Of a stretch of DNA of 64,000 bases, positions 11,901 through 22,151 are shown piece after piece. Under the pieces are notes generated by a model that did no database searches, was not told the origin of the DNA, and was given only the letters and a program-made list of their open reading frames with translations. The translations under genes were made by a program, and so were the position numbers. This DNA is from Ricordea florida (lineage: Eukaryota; Cnidaria; Anthozoa; Corallimorpharia; Ricordeidae), in assembly GCA_949710005.1 (NCBI GenBank), contig OX453282.1, positions 8,663,465 through 8,727,464 on the forward strand. Direction: 5' to 3'. Position 1 is the stretch's first letter. The number at the start of each line of letters is the position of its first letter.

Positions 11901-13211
11901 GATGGTGAAAGCGAGATGGTAGTGTATAACAACACTTATTATATGGCAAGGTAGTCGTAAGGAGAATCCGCACTTTCTGATTGGTTCTTTCGGTCGGGAT
12001 TTTGCCGTATGGACCGTTTTCATGGAAACGATCATGTGCAGTGTATTTCTGGTTTACAAAACCCGGCAAATTCAAAGTAGGCGAATAACACAGGAGAAAG
12101 AAAACGTGTGTATAATTTCCTTCAAAGAAACTACGTAAAAGATCGTAATGCAGAACTTTTAAGTTCGTTTTTTGCGTTTTGCTTAATTCGGAAGTGTGTT
12201 TTAACAGAAGAATAAGCGTGAATGGCCCGTCTATCTGTCATATAATGAACTACTTACTAACCTGGCTTCTCGGGCCGCACTGGAGAATATTGGTCCTCGA
12301 TTGTTTTTTTTTTTGTTTTTGTACGGGATCTCGGGCCAATATTCCCCAGTACGGCCCTCTCGCTCGGTTACTAAGCGGTTATTCATTATATGGTTGGTTC
12401 CGCGAGCGGACAAGATAAAGTGAATCCTGGATTCTGATTGGCTACCTATGCGGCAAGATATACCTTTCTTGCTCGCTCGGGATTTCCCGCGTTGGCCCGC
12501 GAGACGAAACAAAACAAAATGGCCATATAATAAATCCTTTGTTGACCAATCCTGCTCGGTCAAGATGGCGGCATATTGGCCTGGTTCTCCTTTGCACCTC
12601 GACTACATCTCGATCGATAAAAACACAGATAAAGATCTTGGTCGATATGCAGCCATCTTGACCTCACGCACGGACAGTAAGCTTATATATAAGGGACGGA
12701 CCATTAGAAAAGTGATGGGGGGTGGGGAATTTTCAGCTTGCACGAATTTTTTTTTCGCTCACTGCTTGTGCAGGAATTTTTTTTCAGGTGAATTCTTTTT
12801 TACTACGTGTGAAAGTCACAATTGGACCTTCCTTCTGCATGAATTTTTTTTTACCTTCTTCTTTGCATGAATTTTTTTTCTTGGCATTTTCCCTTGCATG
12901 AATTTTGTTTTTGGTTTTCTCCCCACCCCCTCCCCCCCGTCACTTTTCTAGTGGTCCGTCCCTAAGTAAATTAAGCCATCCAACGTGGTCCTGTTTGTTT
13001 CCCTTGCCTTCATCAAAGCTGTTCCATAAGAAAAATCAGATGTCGAAAGGTTAATTTAAAAAATTACATCTCCATTGTTGAGTGCTTTGTTGCGCTTATA
13101 TCGCTTGATTTTGTTATATTCTTTTTGCAGCTGTCTTCGATGGAGATTACACAATCCCTTCAAGCTCTTGGACTTTATCCACAAGAAACGATATTTGTGG
13201 AAGAGCGTTAG
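1436..13211 (+). CDS. FAF1: FAS-associated factor 1, C-terminal exons (5' partial)
   Basis: FAF1 is a ubiquitin-binding cofactor of the AAA ATPase p97/VCP, acting in ubiquitin-dependent degradation and apoptosis signalling in cytosol and nucleus. Eight coding exons are read: 1436-1528, 2799-2935, 5609-5697, 7421-7501, 8368-8457, 10277-10414, 11649-11726 and 13131-13211, with stop TAG at 13209. All junctions keep phase, and all are GT-AG except the donor after 8457, which reads GC. The joined protein follows animal FAF1 in order: end of the UAS domain (FVIWAWDM, then HFGSV), a charged coiled coil containing REQDEAY, and a C-terminal UBX domain with RRFLAS, NFPRRD and PQETIF. The N-terminal UBA, UBL and early UAS regions are not in the window. 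The introns are unusually loaded with MITEs, a SINE-derived minisatellite and tandem repeats. Identity is from remembered family motifs, not a search. Confidence 0.93.
1615..1735 (+). repeat. Isolated unit of the ~107-bp CAGTACTGTACTG repeat
   Basis: One unit of the repeat that forms arrays at 3985 and 23590: it has CTGAACAGTACTGTACTG, then GTTTTACTGCACAGTGTGG, then a CATCTGTGAATCAAACCAT segment. It lies in a FAF1 intron. Confidence 0.75.
3038..3337. mobile_element. Harbinger-type MITE, copy 1
   Basis: A 300-bp element with terminal inverted repeats GGGACGGACCATTAGAAAAG, running into G and C homopolymers. It is flanked by TTA on both sides (3035-3037 and 3338-3340). The inside is a series of poly(A) plus TTCATGCA-like motifs. 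A 3-bp TTA/TAA duplication and a GGG-starting terminus are typical of PIF/Harbinger elements. No transposase is present. The long Lys- or Phe-rich frames over it are not genes. Confidence 0.88.
3391..3620. mobile_element. Foldback MITE with GGCCGGTTGTTCGAA ends, copy 1
   Basis: The ends GGGGCCGGTTGTTCGAAG and CTTCGAACAACCCGGCCC are inverted copies, with subterminal TTAACCC/GGGTTAA motifs. Related copies are at 32009-32250 and, in the opposite orientation, 55122-55309. Confidence 0.8.
3985..4765 (+). repeat. ~107-bp tandem repeat array
   Basis: About seven units, each containing CTGAACAGTACTGTACTG, TTTGTTTTACTATACAGTG, TTTTTCATCTGTGGATCAAA and a GCAGTGTGACCATTCTTTG segment. It lies in a FAF1 intron. 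Copies differ by a few per cent. The core CAGTACTGTACTG is itself nearly palindromic. Confidence 0.9.
4770..4998. mobile_element. Foldback element inside the 107-bp array
   Basis: Two near-perfect inverted arms of about 70 bp meet at 4855-4870 around GTTAGCCCTTCGTCGGAGC. They contain GCTGACGTTTCGAGCG and TTACCACCGTAAGG-type motifs, followed by a tail GCACCAGTTTCTTTAGAAAC. The segment TTCTTTGTAAAGC flanks both sides, consistent with insertion into the array. Tail-related sequence recurs at 30690-30835 and an arm fragment at 17955-18005. Confidence 0.8.
4999..5560 (+). repeat. Homogenised variant array of the ~107-bp repeat
   Basis: Five to six nearly identical units of a variant carrying ATACGGTGAGGTTGTAAC and GAAACCGCGCTGTGTGAC. 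Units differ mainly in T-run length, so this sub-array looks recently amplified compared with the array at 3985. It ends about 48 bp before a FAF1 exon. Confidence 0.9.
5609..8457 (+). CDS. FAF1: FAF1 UAS end and coiled-coil exons
   Basis: Exon 5609-5697 finishes the UAS domain (TLDELMTGLMSAYETF). Exons 7421-7501 and 8368-8457 encode a highly charged helix containing RREQDEAYQASL and RKRQEEEEIL, matching the FAF1 coiled coil before UBX. Each exon has clean phase (89, 81 and 90 nt). The last donor is atypical: the frame requires an exit after GAG at 8457, and the following bases are GC. The only nearby in-frame GT donor (after 8472, TAT/GTTGTT) is a poor match and would add five residues. Reading through reaches a stop at 8488-8490. 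Confidence 0.85.
5808..5860 (+). repeat. tRNA-like SINE head remnant
   Basis: TTTAGCGCAGTGGTAGAGCG resembles the D-arm/A-box part of a tRNA. No B box, acceptor pairing or anticodon arm follows, so it is a SINE fragment and not a tRNA gene. Confidence 0.5.
6728..6910. mobile_element. Foldback MITE
   Basis: Long inverted arms: AATAAAGAAGCCTAAGCCGT near 6728 and its complement ending near 6906. The centre at 6800-6830 carries the inverted pair GTAGAAAACACGAG and CGAGTGTTTTCTAC. It lies in a FAF1 intron. Confidence 0.8.
7243..7394. mobile_element. Palindromic MITE next to a FAF1 acceptor
   Basis: An almost complete palindrome: CATATAATTCATGGTAGGCC at the left and its near-complement at the right, with GTTTACAGGGGTATACAAGG facing its inverse around 7318. 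The right end is 26 bp before FAF1 exon 7421. A second copy is at 36909-37048. Confidence 0.85.
7508..7812 (+). mobile_element. SINE body fragment, head missing
   Basis: Contains GTTAGACTTTCTAATCTTCT, GGACAATAAACCGTAGG and CGTCTCACA, which match in reverse complement the bodies of the SINEs at 45550-45955 and 51375-51830. It ends in a (TTGA)n tail. The tRNA-like head is absent. It begins just after the FAF1 donor at 7502. Confidence 0.7.
7895..8215. mobile_element. Foldback element of the CCAATCAGA family
   Basis: AACAATTAGATTATGAGC and its inverse around ATAATCTAATTGTTTTAGTA, a GGGTGATAGTTGATGA-type stem, and an internal CCAATCAGATTGCGGCATTT. Relatives at 16903, 41273 and 41975 share the same blocks. 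Confidence 0.75.
8650..10066 (-). repeat. SINE expanded into a ~94-bp minisatellite
   Basis: About 13 tandem units of roughly 94 bp (8735-9960), each with ACACCTGGGTGGAGAGAGAC, AAGTTTCTTGTCTAAG and ACCCCCAGCATTATATCACT. The left flank (8655-8735) and right flank (10000-10066, ending TTACCGTGCCTC) match the tail and the tRNA-like head of the unexpanded minus-strand SINE at 56680-56930. The whole block is thus one SINE whose middle was tandemly multiplied, in a FAF1 intron. Confidence 0.85.
10277..13211 (+). CDS. FAF1: FAF1 UBX-domain exons
   Basis: Exons 10277-10414, 11649-11726 and 13131-13211 encode the complete UBX domain, a ubiquitin-like fold that docks on the N domain of p97/VCP. Visible marks are the first strand (LRFRLPNGD, then RRFLAS), the p97-contacting FPR loop (NFPRRD, end of the second exon), and the last strand PQETIFVEE just before the stop, so the protein ends at the usual FAF1 C-terminus. 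All splice sites are canonical. Two Harbinger-type MITEs lie in the two introns. Confidence 0.93.
10481..10783. mobile_element. Harbinger-type MITE, copy 2
   Basis: Same ends as copy 1 (GGGACG... and ...CGTCCC), flanked by TTA at 10478-10480 and 10784-10786. Internally it is T-rich, the opposite orientation to copy 1. It lies in the FAF1 intron 10415-11648. Confidence 0.88.
12243..12400. mobile_element. Foldback element
   Basis: CTTCTCGGGCCGCACTGGAG and AATATTGGTCC at the left face inverted GGCCAATATTCCCCAGTACG at the right, around a T-rich loop at 12300. It lies in the last FAF1 intron. Confidence 0.65.
12693..12962. mobile_element. Harbinger-type MITE, copy 3
   Basis: 270 bp, ends GGGACGGACCATTAGAAAAG and its inverse, flanked by TAA at 12690-12692 and 12963-12965. 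It is shorter than the other copies because internal T and C runs are reduced. It lies in the last FAF1 intron. Confidence 0.88.
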
Positions 13212-14530
13212 GCCAAACTGGACAATCACTGGTTTATTCATCGTCTTTTATTTTCCCTGAAGAAAATTATGTAATATAACAAAGACTTCATCTAGTAGAA
13301 TAGTTGGTCCGCATTTTTTACGTTAAGGAATGGAATTCGCGCGAACATTTGCGAAAAAAAAACTTTGAAGTGATATGAGAAGGGTGGACCGCTGACAATT
13401 GTTACAGTACTTGTATCATTTAATAAGAATGCAACTGTTAGAGAATAGGAAAGTTAGCCAGAAATGTATGTTATGTGATGCGGAGTTTGTGTTCAGTCGG
13501 GACGGGTAACCTTAATATACATGCCAAAATGTCAACACGCTGACTGGCTGAGTGCGCGTCAATTAATCGCAAACGGTGCAAAAAGTTGAAATTGAGTACA
13601 GAAAGTTAAAATGAAATATTGGCATAGATATATTACTAACAAGTAATCAAATGATTTCGATTGCAATTTTGTATAAATTAGCACTAGTAAATTTTTTAAA
13701 GACAACAAAATGCACTCGCCCTGCTTGAGCTTATTTATTCCAAGTCGCACTCGAAATCATTTGATTAATAATGGTAATTGAACTGAGTGGAGTGCAATTT
13801 GGTCTGACATCATACACGTGATTTCAAATATCGAACGAGCGCATAGCGCGAGTTCGATTTGAAATCACAAGTATGATTTCAGATCAAAATTGCACGACAC
13901 GAAGTTCAATTACCACTTTATTACACTCATTTTGAAATCACAGTTTTTTGTCAATACTACTTATTTATTTATCCAGTTCAGGAAGCCCAGTTTTTGAAGA
14001 AGAGTAACTTTTTAAAAATGATGCGATTTAGAGCAAAAAATGGTGCAATTTGGGAATAAATCACACGGCTATGAACCAATCAAATTGCAAGGATCACCTG
14101 TGATTTCAAAATTTCTCGAGCGGAAAAGATGATGCTAATCCTGAGTTCTGATTGGCTAGCTGAGCCTCTCGGGATTTCGTTTTTATTACGTATTTATTCA
14201 CCTCTACTAGTTCGTTTCAAGAAAGACGCGGAAAAGAAATTGGTCAATATGCAGCTAACTTGACCTCACGCTGGGTCAAAAACGCATATATCTCGACCTC
14301 ACGCTTGGTCAATAACGCATATATCTCGACCTCACGGTTGGTCAATAACGCATATAGAATTAGAGGCACAGACGCCCCTTACGGAACTAAACTCCATCTA
14401 ATGCCTAGAAATTTTGCCGTAACGGAAAGAGCATTTGTAGAGTGGTTTGCACAGTTGCTTTTTTTCTGACGCCCTTCGGAAGAAATGAGGTAACGTGTGC
14501 CTGAAAAGAGACCTGAAATTAACTTATATT
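13212..14530. other. FAF1 3' flank with foldback elements
   Basis: No canonical AATAAA was seen soon after the FAF1 stop; AATAAG occurs near 13422. The block 13768-13925 is a foldback: AATGGTAATTGAACT and CAAATCGAACTCGCGC-type motifs face each other around GCGCATAGCGC. At 14265-14355 a ~30-bp motif GACCTCACGCTTGGTCAATA is repeated three times. No gene was seen. Confidence 0.55.
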
Positions 14531-14544
14531 TTGACCTGAAATTA

Positions 14545-15945
14545 ACTTATAATGCAGGGACAAACAACTGAACTGAAAGGTGACGCTGTGAAAAATAATA
14601 TAAAGCCGTGTTACACCTTGCAACATTCAGCTGTACTTTGTGTGCAATAGCCTTTGCGAAACCATTTTCATCGGGTGTTCCGTGGTGTGAAATGGCCGGT
14701 TTCGTGGATTTCCGTTATAATTTATAATGCAGGGACAAACAACTGAACTAAAAGATGACGCTGTGAAAAATAATATAAAGCCATGTTACACCTTGCAACA
14801 TTCAGCTGTACTTTGTGTGCAATAGCCTTTGCGAAACCATTTTCATCGGGTGTTCCGTGGTGTGAAATGGCCGGTTTCGTGGATTTCCGTTATAATTTAT
14901 AATGCAGGGACAAACAACTGAACTAAAAGATGACGCTGTGAAAAATAATATAAAGCCATGTTACACCTTGCAACATTCAGCTGTACTTTGTGTGCAATAG
15001 CCTTTGCGAAACCATTTTCAGCGGACGTTCCGTGGTGTGAAATGGCCGGTTTCGTGGATTTCCGTTATAACTTATAATGCAGGGACAAACAACTGAACTA
15101 AAAGATGACGCTGTGAAAAGTAATATAAAGCCATGTTACTTCTTGCAACATTCAGCTGAACGTTGTGTGCAATAGCCTTTGCGAAACCATTTTCATCGGG
15201 TGTTCCGTGGTGTGAAATGGCCGGTTTCGTGGATTTCCATTATAACTTATAATGAAGGGACAAACAACTGAACTAAAAGATGACGCTGTGAAAAATAATA
15301 TAAAGCCATGTTACACCTTGCAACATTCAGCTGTACTTTGTGTGCAATAGCCTTTGCGAAAACATTTTCATCGGGCGTTCCGTGGTGTGAAATGGCCGGT
15401 TTCGTGGATTTCCGTTATAACTTATAATGCAGGGACAAACAACTGAACTAAAAGATGACACTGTGAAAAGTAATATAAAGCCATGTTACTTCTTGCAACA
15501 TTCAGCTGAACGTTGTGTGCAATAGCCTTTGCGAAACCATTTTCAGCGGACGTTCCGTGGTGTGAAATGGCCGGTTTCGTGGATTTCCGTTATAACTTAT
15601 AATGCAGGGACAAACAACTGAACTAAAAGATGACGCTGTGAAAAGTAATATAAAGCCATGTTACTTCTTGCAACATTCAGCTGAACGTTGTGTGCAATAG
15701 CCTTTGCGAAACCATTTTCATCGGGTGTTCCGTGGTGTGAAATGGCCGGTTTCGTGGATTTCCATTATAACTTATAATGAAGGGACAAACAACTGAACTA
15801 AAAGATGACGCTGTGAAAAATAATATAAAGCCATGTTACACCTTGCAACATTCAGCTGTACTTTGTGTGCAATAGCCTTTGCGAAAACATTTTCATCGGG
15901 TGTTCCGTGGTGTGAAATGGTCGGTTTCGTGGATTTCCGTTGATA
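14545..15945 (+). repeat. ~176-bp satellite, eight units
   Basis: Eight tandem units starting near 14551, 14727, 14902, 15077, 15252, 15428, 15603 and 15778. Each has TGCAGGGACAAACAACTGAA, AATATAAAGCCATGTTAC, TTTGCGAAACCATTTTCA and GGAATGGCCGGTTTC-like segments. Two alternating subtypes exist: CACCTTGCAACATTCAGCTG followed by TACTTTG, versus TTCTTGCAACATTCAGCTG followed by AACGTTG. Confidence 0.92.
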
Positions 15946-16900
15946 CAAGTCATTGGCGAATCAAGAGTAGGGGTACAAGGTGTATACAGCCCTCTTGAGA
16001 AGACCTGCGGTTAGGGTTGTTCGCTTTTAAAATTGGGCTACGTCACCCGTCAGTTACCTCATTACTTAGAGGTGCACCCCCTCCTAAGAAAAATCCTGGA
16101 TCCGTCCCTGCAAATGTAACAGGCGTAGTGATAACAGGGACTTAAAGCAAGGACGCAGTCGACGAGAACGAGAACGCCAAAAAAAAAACAATAGCTCTGC
16201 ACGCCCCGCACGTGCTTTTTGCATTTTGGTACATTTCGTTGCCGTTCTTTCCAAAACAACGACGTGAAATGACCAAATTTAAAGTTCTGTGGAAGACGTG
16301 ACCACAAGTAGAGAGATGTTCAATTTATTGGGAAACATCAACGCCGTTCATGCAAGTTAAATTCCTGGCATGATTTTCACAAGGAGATGTGTCGGCATAA
16401 TTGAAATTTCATTGCAGTAATGCGAATTTATGTTTTTCATAGTCGTTCTCGTTGACGTCGGCGTCGTCCTTGCTCAAGGTCCCTACTATGAGTTTCACCG
16501 TGCAAGGGTGGATTTCCAGTGTTGTCAGGAAGCTCCTGTTGTGTACACTTAACGTACTTAGAGCTGTGAATAAAACCAGCTTTGCGTGCGTAGATGTTTG
16601 GGGGCCCTCGTTCAAACTTGTCAATTATGCATAAAAGAAAAACAAAGGAAATCAGGCACCGTGTCGTGTTTGGATATCTGATGAAACACGGCTCGTTTTC
16701 GTATCGTTGATTCCTCGTTTTAAATAATTTCGTTTGAGAAACTATATCAAACACTCGATACACGTATTTCATCATATAAACCCGTCGAATTTTGCTGTTT
16801 TCAGCTCTCTTAGTGTTTGATGAGTGACAGAAGAGGGGTTCGTAAGGGTTTGCGGTGATGCGGTTTTGCGTTATTTTTGGTGCGGTTTTGCCTTTTTACT
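15946..16900. other. No gene recognised
   Basis: Open frames on both strands here are short, overlap each other and lack supporting splice context. No repeat structure was seen. Confidence 0.5.
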
Positions 16901-16902
16901 AA

Positions 16903-16990
16903 AACAATTAGATTATTCGCTCTCGATTTCTATGGGATGGTACTATCACCCCATAGAAATCTCGAGCTCATAATCTAATTGTTAAATAGA
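16903..16990. mobile_element. Foldback element of the CCAATCAGA family (short)
   Basis: AAAACAATTAGATTATTCGC faces its inverse TCATAATCTAATTGTTAAAT around a CCCATAGAAAT/ATTTCTATGGG stem. Confidence 0.75.
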
Positions 16991-17004
16991 AACACGGGTG
17001 GAAG

Positions 17005-17035
<31 letters not shown>

Positions 17036-17110
17036 AAGCCGATGGGCGAGTGTTTCCACAGCTTCTTCGAGTTCTCGCAAACTTTCACGAACTCTGGCGC
17101 TTTATGAGAG
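16991..17110. mobile_element. Foldback element
   Basis: GAAAGTTTGGGAGAACGAGAA-like left arm and TTCTCGAGTTCTCGCAAACT-like right arm enclose an inverted pair GCTGTGGGAACAC and GTGTTTCCACAGC at 17022-17065. It is directly adjacent to the preceding foldback. Confidence 0.55.
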
Positions 17111-17449
17111 AACATACGTACTGCCGAAAAAACGAGGAAGACCCCTGTAAGATCGTATCGAGCGTTCCTCTCCCATATTTGCCCCTTGCCCTAGCACAGT
17201 AGTAGATGGTGCTATTTTTAACTTCTATTTCGCGGCAAAGAAAACAGATATATTATTACAGCGACCAACTGCGCTACGTACATGTAAATTTCTGATGCGA
17301 ATTTGTACTGTCGCTTTTACAATGACGGAAACCGCTTTCGCGGGAAATATGAGTTCTAAAAATAACCACATCTGCTACTGTGCAGGGGACGCCACCCAAC
17401 ACAGAGGAGCGCTCCTGGTGCACAATAATAATTTTCCTGCTTCAGGGCA

Positions 17450-17550
17450 GGAGCCCGTTGCTTATGGGCTCTTGGAATGGGCTCCTGGAATGGGATCCTG
17501 GAATGGGCTCCTGGAATGGGCTTTTGGAATGGGCTCCTGTTCAGGGTCAT
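17450..17550 (+). repeat. Short minisatellite TCCTGGAATGGGC
   Basis: Five to six imperfect copies of a 15-17-bp unit (GGGCTCCTGGAATG). Open frames across it merely read the repeat. Confidence 0.75.
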
Positions 17551-17847
17551 TACTTCAGGTTACCAGTGAATGAGTTGAAAAAGATTCAATCTACTTTTGT
17601 CACGATAAATATGAAACTGGTGCTGCGTCGGTTGGAAAATAAAACCCAAAAAAACTGAAAGTCCCAGTAGAGACCAGCATCCAATTTCTCATTACAATGT
17701 TCACTGTTCATCAACAATTCATGTTATGAGAATAACGAAAATGATCATCAAAAAAGAGTTTTATTGATATTTAAACAAATTCTCCTCATTTGTACCATGA
17801 CAAATATATGAGAACAGTTAGGAGAAAAGGAATATTGATATTGGGGC

Positions 17848-17945
17848 TTAACCCTTTAAGGGGCGTCCCAGTGACGAGTAAAATCGTCTGGCGTTAGCAA
17901 AAGTAAAATCTATAAAGTCACTCTTAAGGTGAAAAGGTTAATGGG
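17848..17945 (-). mobile_element. Solo copy of the AACCCTTTAAG foldback unit
   Basis: A single ~98-bp unit containing CCCAGTGACGAGTAAAATCG and TCTGGCGTTAGC, which is the reverse complement of the monomer forming the array at 46764-48596. It starts at TTAACCCTTTAAGGGG and ends in AAAAGGTTAAT. Confidence 0.75.
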
Positions 17946-18589
17946 TTCAATTTTATAAGTGAGTTTTACCACCGTAAGATTTACAGAGTGCTGACGTTTT
18001 GAACACTCGAAACTCTTTTAATCTTGCGGATTTCCAAATTATTTTGTCAACGTATTTTATAAACATTTTTTGTGGGTTACCACAAAATTGTACTAAAAGG
18101 AGGGAAGAAACATCAGTAGATAGTGCCTTGTTACGCATCCTGGCCACGGGTGTGCTTAGGAATCAGGAAAGTAACAGTTAAAGAGAAACATGACAAAATG
18201 ATTTTCAGCTAAAAAGTGTTTTGTCGCGTTTTAAACGAGGACAAGAAAGCCGAAATACTTCGAGAAACTACTTCGACTTAATTGAGATGGCGATAAAACG
18301 CTGTGCGCAGTGTTTGATATAAAATAAGTTTACATTTTGAAGAGACCCTAGCAGATTAGTGATGAAACTGATCATTTTCAAAACCGAATTAACCCTTTCA
18401 CTCCCAGTGGTGGCCAATATCGAACTTCTTAATTGTTTTCAGTAAAAACCGTCAAGGAAACAGTAGATCAGAAAGTTATCAATTGATCTAAGGCCATATT
18501 CTTCAAACGATCGACATTTTAAGTGAATGCGTGGCATGTACTAAGGAGAATTTCTACTCAGATCTTGGAAGTGGAAGGTTGAATTCTTC

Positions 18590-19095
18590 TGTTTACAAGG
18601 ATGCAGGGTGGATAGGGTGACCGGTGGTTAAGACGGGGGGATGCATAAGGTAGAGAGGGAGAGGTTGAATAATGTGGGTAGTAGATAGGGCAAAAGCGTG
18701 GGTAAGACTTGGGGTAAAGGATGGGGACATGCATGAGTAGTGTAGTACCCTGTAGATGGTTTGTATGAGGGCAGAGGTAAGATGGGGGTGGGTAGGGTGA
18801 AGGTGGCAACGATGAATAAGGTGTGGGATGGGTAGGTTGGGGGTGGATAAGACAGGGAATGGAGAGGGCGAGGAGATGAATAGGGTGGGTACGGGGATGA
18901 ATAGGGGTGGGGTGTGGATAAGATGGGGGATTGACAGGGTGAGGGAGGGTGGAGGAGAGAGTGGGGGATGAAGAAACTGTCGGAATAAATAGGGTTGGAG
19001 GTTCATGGGATTGGGGAATGGATATCGTGGAGGATGGATGCAGTGGGCTGGTTAGGATGAGGAGGTAGATAGATTGGAGTTGGTTTGGATGAAGC
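18590..19095 (+). repeat. G-rich degenerate minisatellite
   Basis: About 500 bp of GGGTGGATAGGG, GATGGGGG and GTAGGGTGAAGG-type motifs with strong purine bias on the + strand. The Pro-rich open frames on the minus strand are a by-product of this composition. Confidence 0.8.
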
Positions 19096-20544
19096 CAGAT
19101 GAACAGAATAAGCTTGTTGGTTTATTCTCGGCAAAATGTTTTGCTCCAAGCGTTCAAGTTAATTTTCTCGAAATTTAACCCTTTCGCCCGTCTAATTTAC
19201 TCTTCATGAAATCTCGCAATTTACTGACAGCTAATAACATCACGGCTCAAACAGCCAGACGCAACTTTGGACAGGGGATAAATACCACCACCTGTCTACG
19301 TGTAACTCACTTGTCTCTGATGTTTACTTCCGCTCAGGTTGTTCTCAGAACGTCCTACACACGGACGTCCTTTAGTTTGTACGTGTAACCTTGATGGTGT
19401 CAAGTGAAATTAGGAAATAAATTCACGTGCGTTTTGTCCAAATTTTAATAATAATCCGAGCTTTTAGGCAAGGGAAGTTATTAGATTTTGGACAAAACGC
19501 GTCTGTTATAATTTCACATGTGAAATTATAAATTAACGCTGAAATTTCGCGCCGAAATTAAGGAGTAATTCATGTCACCCATTATATTATATTAGTAATG
19601 GTAATCATATGGTTTCAAGTCCAATTTGGAATTAATTTGCCCGAGTGAGTTTTTCAAAAAGCTGAAATTGCACGAGCAATAATAATATAAACATGAAAAA
19701 GTATTGTCCAGAGTAAACCTTTCTTGATTTAATGTAGCCGTTTTTTCTCACTCGAGAAAACTTTTCACTCAAAGTTTTCCCAGAAAATTTTCTTTATCAT
19801 TTTATGAGATATCATTGGCTTAAAAAATTTCCTATTGTCTTTCAGCCAATCATATCAGAATTTCGATGTGTAATTTGCACTGGTGTTACACTTTTTGCAC
19901 TGATGTTACACTTGAACTGCACTGCTCTCATCCAATCAGAAGCGATTAATTTTTCCATGTATATTATTACAAAAGTAACAAAATTAACCAACGGATTGAT
20001 TTCTTTCAATAAATAGAGAAGACCAGAGTCAGTGTTGCAGAGTTCCCTGAGCAGCTGAGCTTTCTATACAGGTAGGCAACTTAATTCTTTCAATGCCTTT
20101 CTTTAGTAGCCGCTTACGAGGAACGCTTCATTTTCTTATCATTTTCAACTAAATTTTTCTTCCCCTTACCCCTTCCCCCACAAAGCCAGTTCCGCGTCTT
20201 CTCTACCTCACCCTCCCCTTCCTATGAAGGAGTTATTTCTTTGATTGAGTCTCATCCCTTTGGGGAAAGAAAGCCAATCAGAATGCATTTTCTGTTTGGC
20301 GGCAGATTTGTAATGCAAATGTTAATTATTCATTCTGGTTTTTACTATCACCGTCATCCGCCGAAGCACGAGGTCGACGAGAGAAAACGGATTCTTCATT
20401 TTCAATTTTTCATCCTCAAGTCTGTAAATTGGCTGTGCTTTGAAAGAAAACTTTCAAGACCACAACACGTTGCCCATAACATCTGCTCAGTTTTGTTGTT
20501 GATACGCGAAAACGTCTCGCGGTGGCGGCGAGCGAAGAAAACAC

Positions 20545-22003
20545 ATGGCAGAATACTCTTCTTGGTTTCTTCCCAAGGTAAGCAGAAATTTAGTAATAAT
20601 CTTTCTTTCTTTAGATTAATGCCTTGCGTTTAAGTCTAAAGCAGTTTTCAAAGCCGGCATTGTATAGTATTTAAAACAAACGAAAACAACGTGGAACTGG
20701 TCTTCGAAAGCTTTCTAGCGGGAGAGCGATTTACATGTGTCGGAGGCTATTGAAGAACGAGGCATATTACAATGGACTCTATTTATCATTCATACCTGTC
20801 TTATATTAAGTCTACATCATATTAAGTTGCCATGTTTCTTTAATATCACCAGGTAAATGATGAGTGGATTCGCTGTAAAGTCAAACATCAAGCAATGGAG
20901 GCGTTGGAGCTCACTCAAATGGTAAGACGGAAATAATATTTTTTCCTCAATTATATAGCTTCATTTTCCGCACCTAGATGCACCTGCCAAAAGCCCTGGC
21001 GACGTAAAAAGACGTAAAAAGAAAAAAAATATTTTATTTTGTAGTCCTAAGTTTTTGTTGGAGCTAAACAAAAATAGTGAGACCCTTTGATATGTAATGT
21101 TCAACAGTGTCAAGACACGACTCACAGGCGGAAGCACCTAGATGGGAACGAAATCATTAAATCTAGTGAAAAAATTGGAATGATTTCCGCACAGGTCCCT
21201 ACTTCGTTATGCATGCTGAAGCTGTCTTGTCTGGTGTAATGCACGTGCAAATATTTCTTGTGTGCGAAGAACGAAATAGTGTAGTTACAGAATGCATAAT
21301 AAAGTAGGGACCTGTGTGGAAATCTCACCAAAAAATTATATTACCAGGGGGCCCATCGTGATGGTTCCTGATATTACTTCACATACGCAATTATGGCTTT
21401 AGCTAATAAAGCACGCGCCCTTCTCTGGTTCATCAAAGTACGTTTCTGTAGGGCTTGTTTTACAACTACAGGGACATAACATCTCAAAGGGTCAAAGAAT
21501 TTTTAAAAATGGGTGAAGATTTCAATTGCTGAAATGGCTGGTGTTAGGAATTTTTTCATTTTTTTTTTTTGAGAAAACAAGCATCACTCGAAACCTTTAT
21601 AAAAATTTGTCGGAACTTATTTTAAGCCGCTAAACCCTATTTGCTGTGATACCTTGAATTCAAACCTCCCCTCCTAAAAAAATCTGGAGCACGAAAAATC
21701 CAGAGGTGAAACTCTACCCGAAAAAATTAATTCCCAAGGGAACCTGTCTCTCTTTGTTGATCCCTGTTAAGTATGCTAATTAGTTACATCACCATAAACA
21801 ATGGAGGCATGTTAAATACACTTCTTTGTAACTACAAATGAAACAATAAGAGATATTAGCAAACGTGAGACAAAACATTGTTGACTTAATTTGTTTTATC
21901 ATCTTTATTTCAGATTCCAAGTGAAAATCCCTCACAAGACAGTGCGTCCTCCGCAAAAGACAGGAGTCATGGCGTTCCCTTCTGGTCACAGAGAAGAATG
22001 TAG
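20545..22003 (+). CDS. Candidate three-exon gene, 63-residue protein
   Basis: Three phase-0 exons: 20545-20577, 20853-20921 and 21914-22003. Junctions are canonical: AAG/gtaagc, atcaccag/GTAA, ATG/gtaaga, tttatttcag/ATTC. The start is the first ATG in that exon (acacATGGCAGAA). The product begins MAEYSSWFLPK, continues through NDEWIRCKVKHQAMEALE in exon 2, and ends SHGVPFWSQRRM. It is small, with a Trp/Phe-containing start, a charged helix-like middle and a Ser-rich tail. No signal peptide or membrane segment is visible. An AATAAA lies at about 22146. I do not recognise the family. Support is splice quality and matching phase across three exons, not homology. Confidence 0.45.
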
Positions 22004-22151
22004 TTAGTGGATTCAAAGGTAGAAATCTTTATTGAAAGAGGAACTTAAGCAAACATGACGCCAGTCAAGGCTGGTATTACCTAAGGCGCGGTCAATACGT
22101 AATGTACAGCGCCCGCGAAACTGCATAATTTCGTACGCACGAGGCAAATAA

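Noticed and set aside
17295-17658. Two overlapping frames with Gly/Met/Trp repeats
   Set aside because: They read the TCCTGGAATGGGC minisatellite in two phases; no supporting exons.
18558-19006. Pro/Ser/His-rich proteins on the minus strand
   Set aside because: They follow from the G-rich minisatellite composition; no splice or start context.
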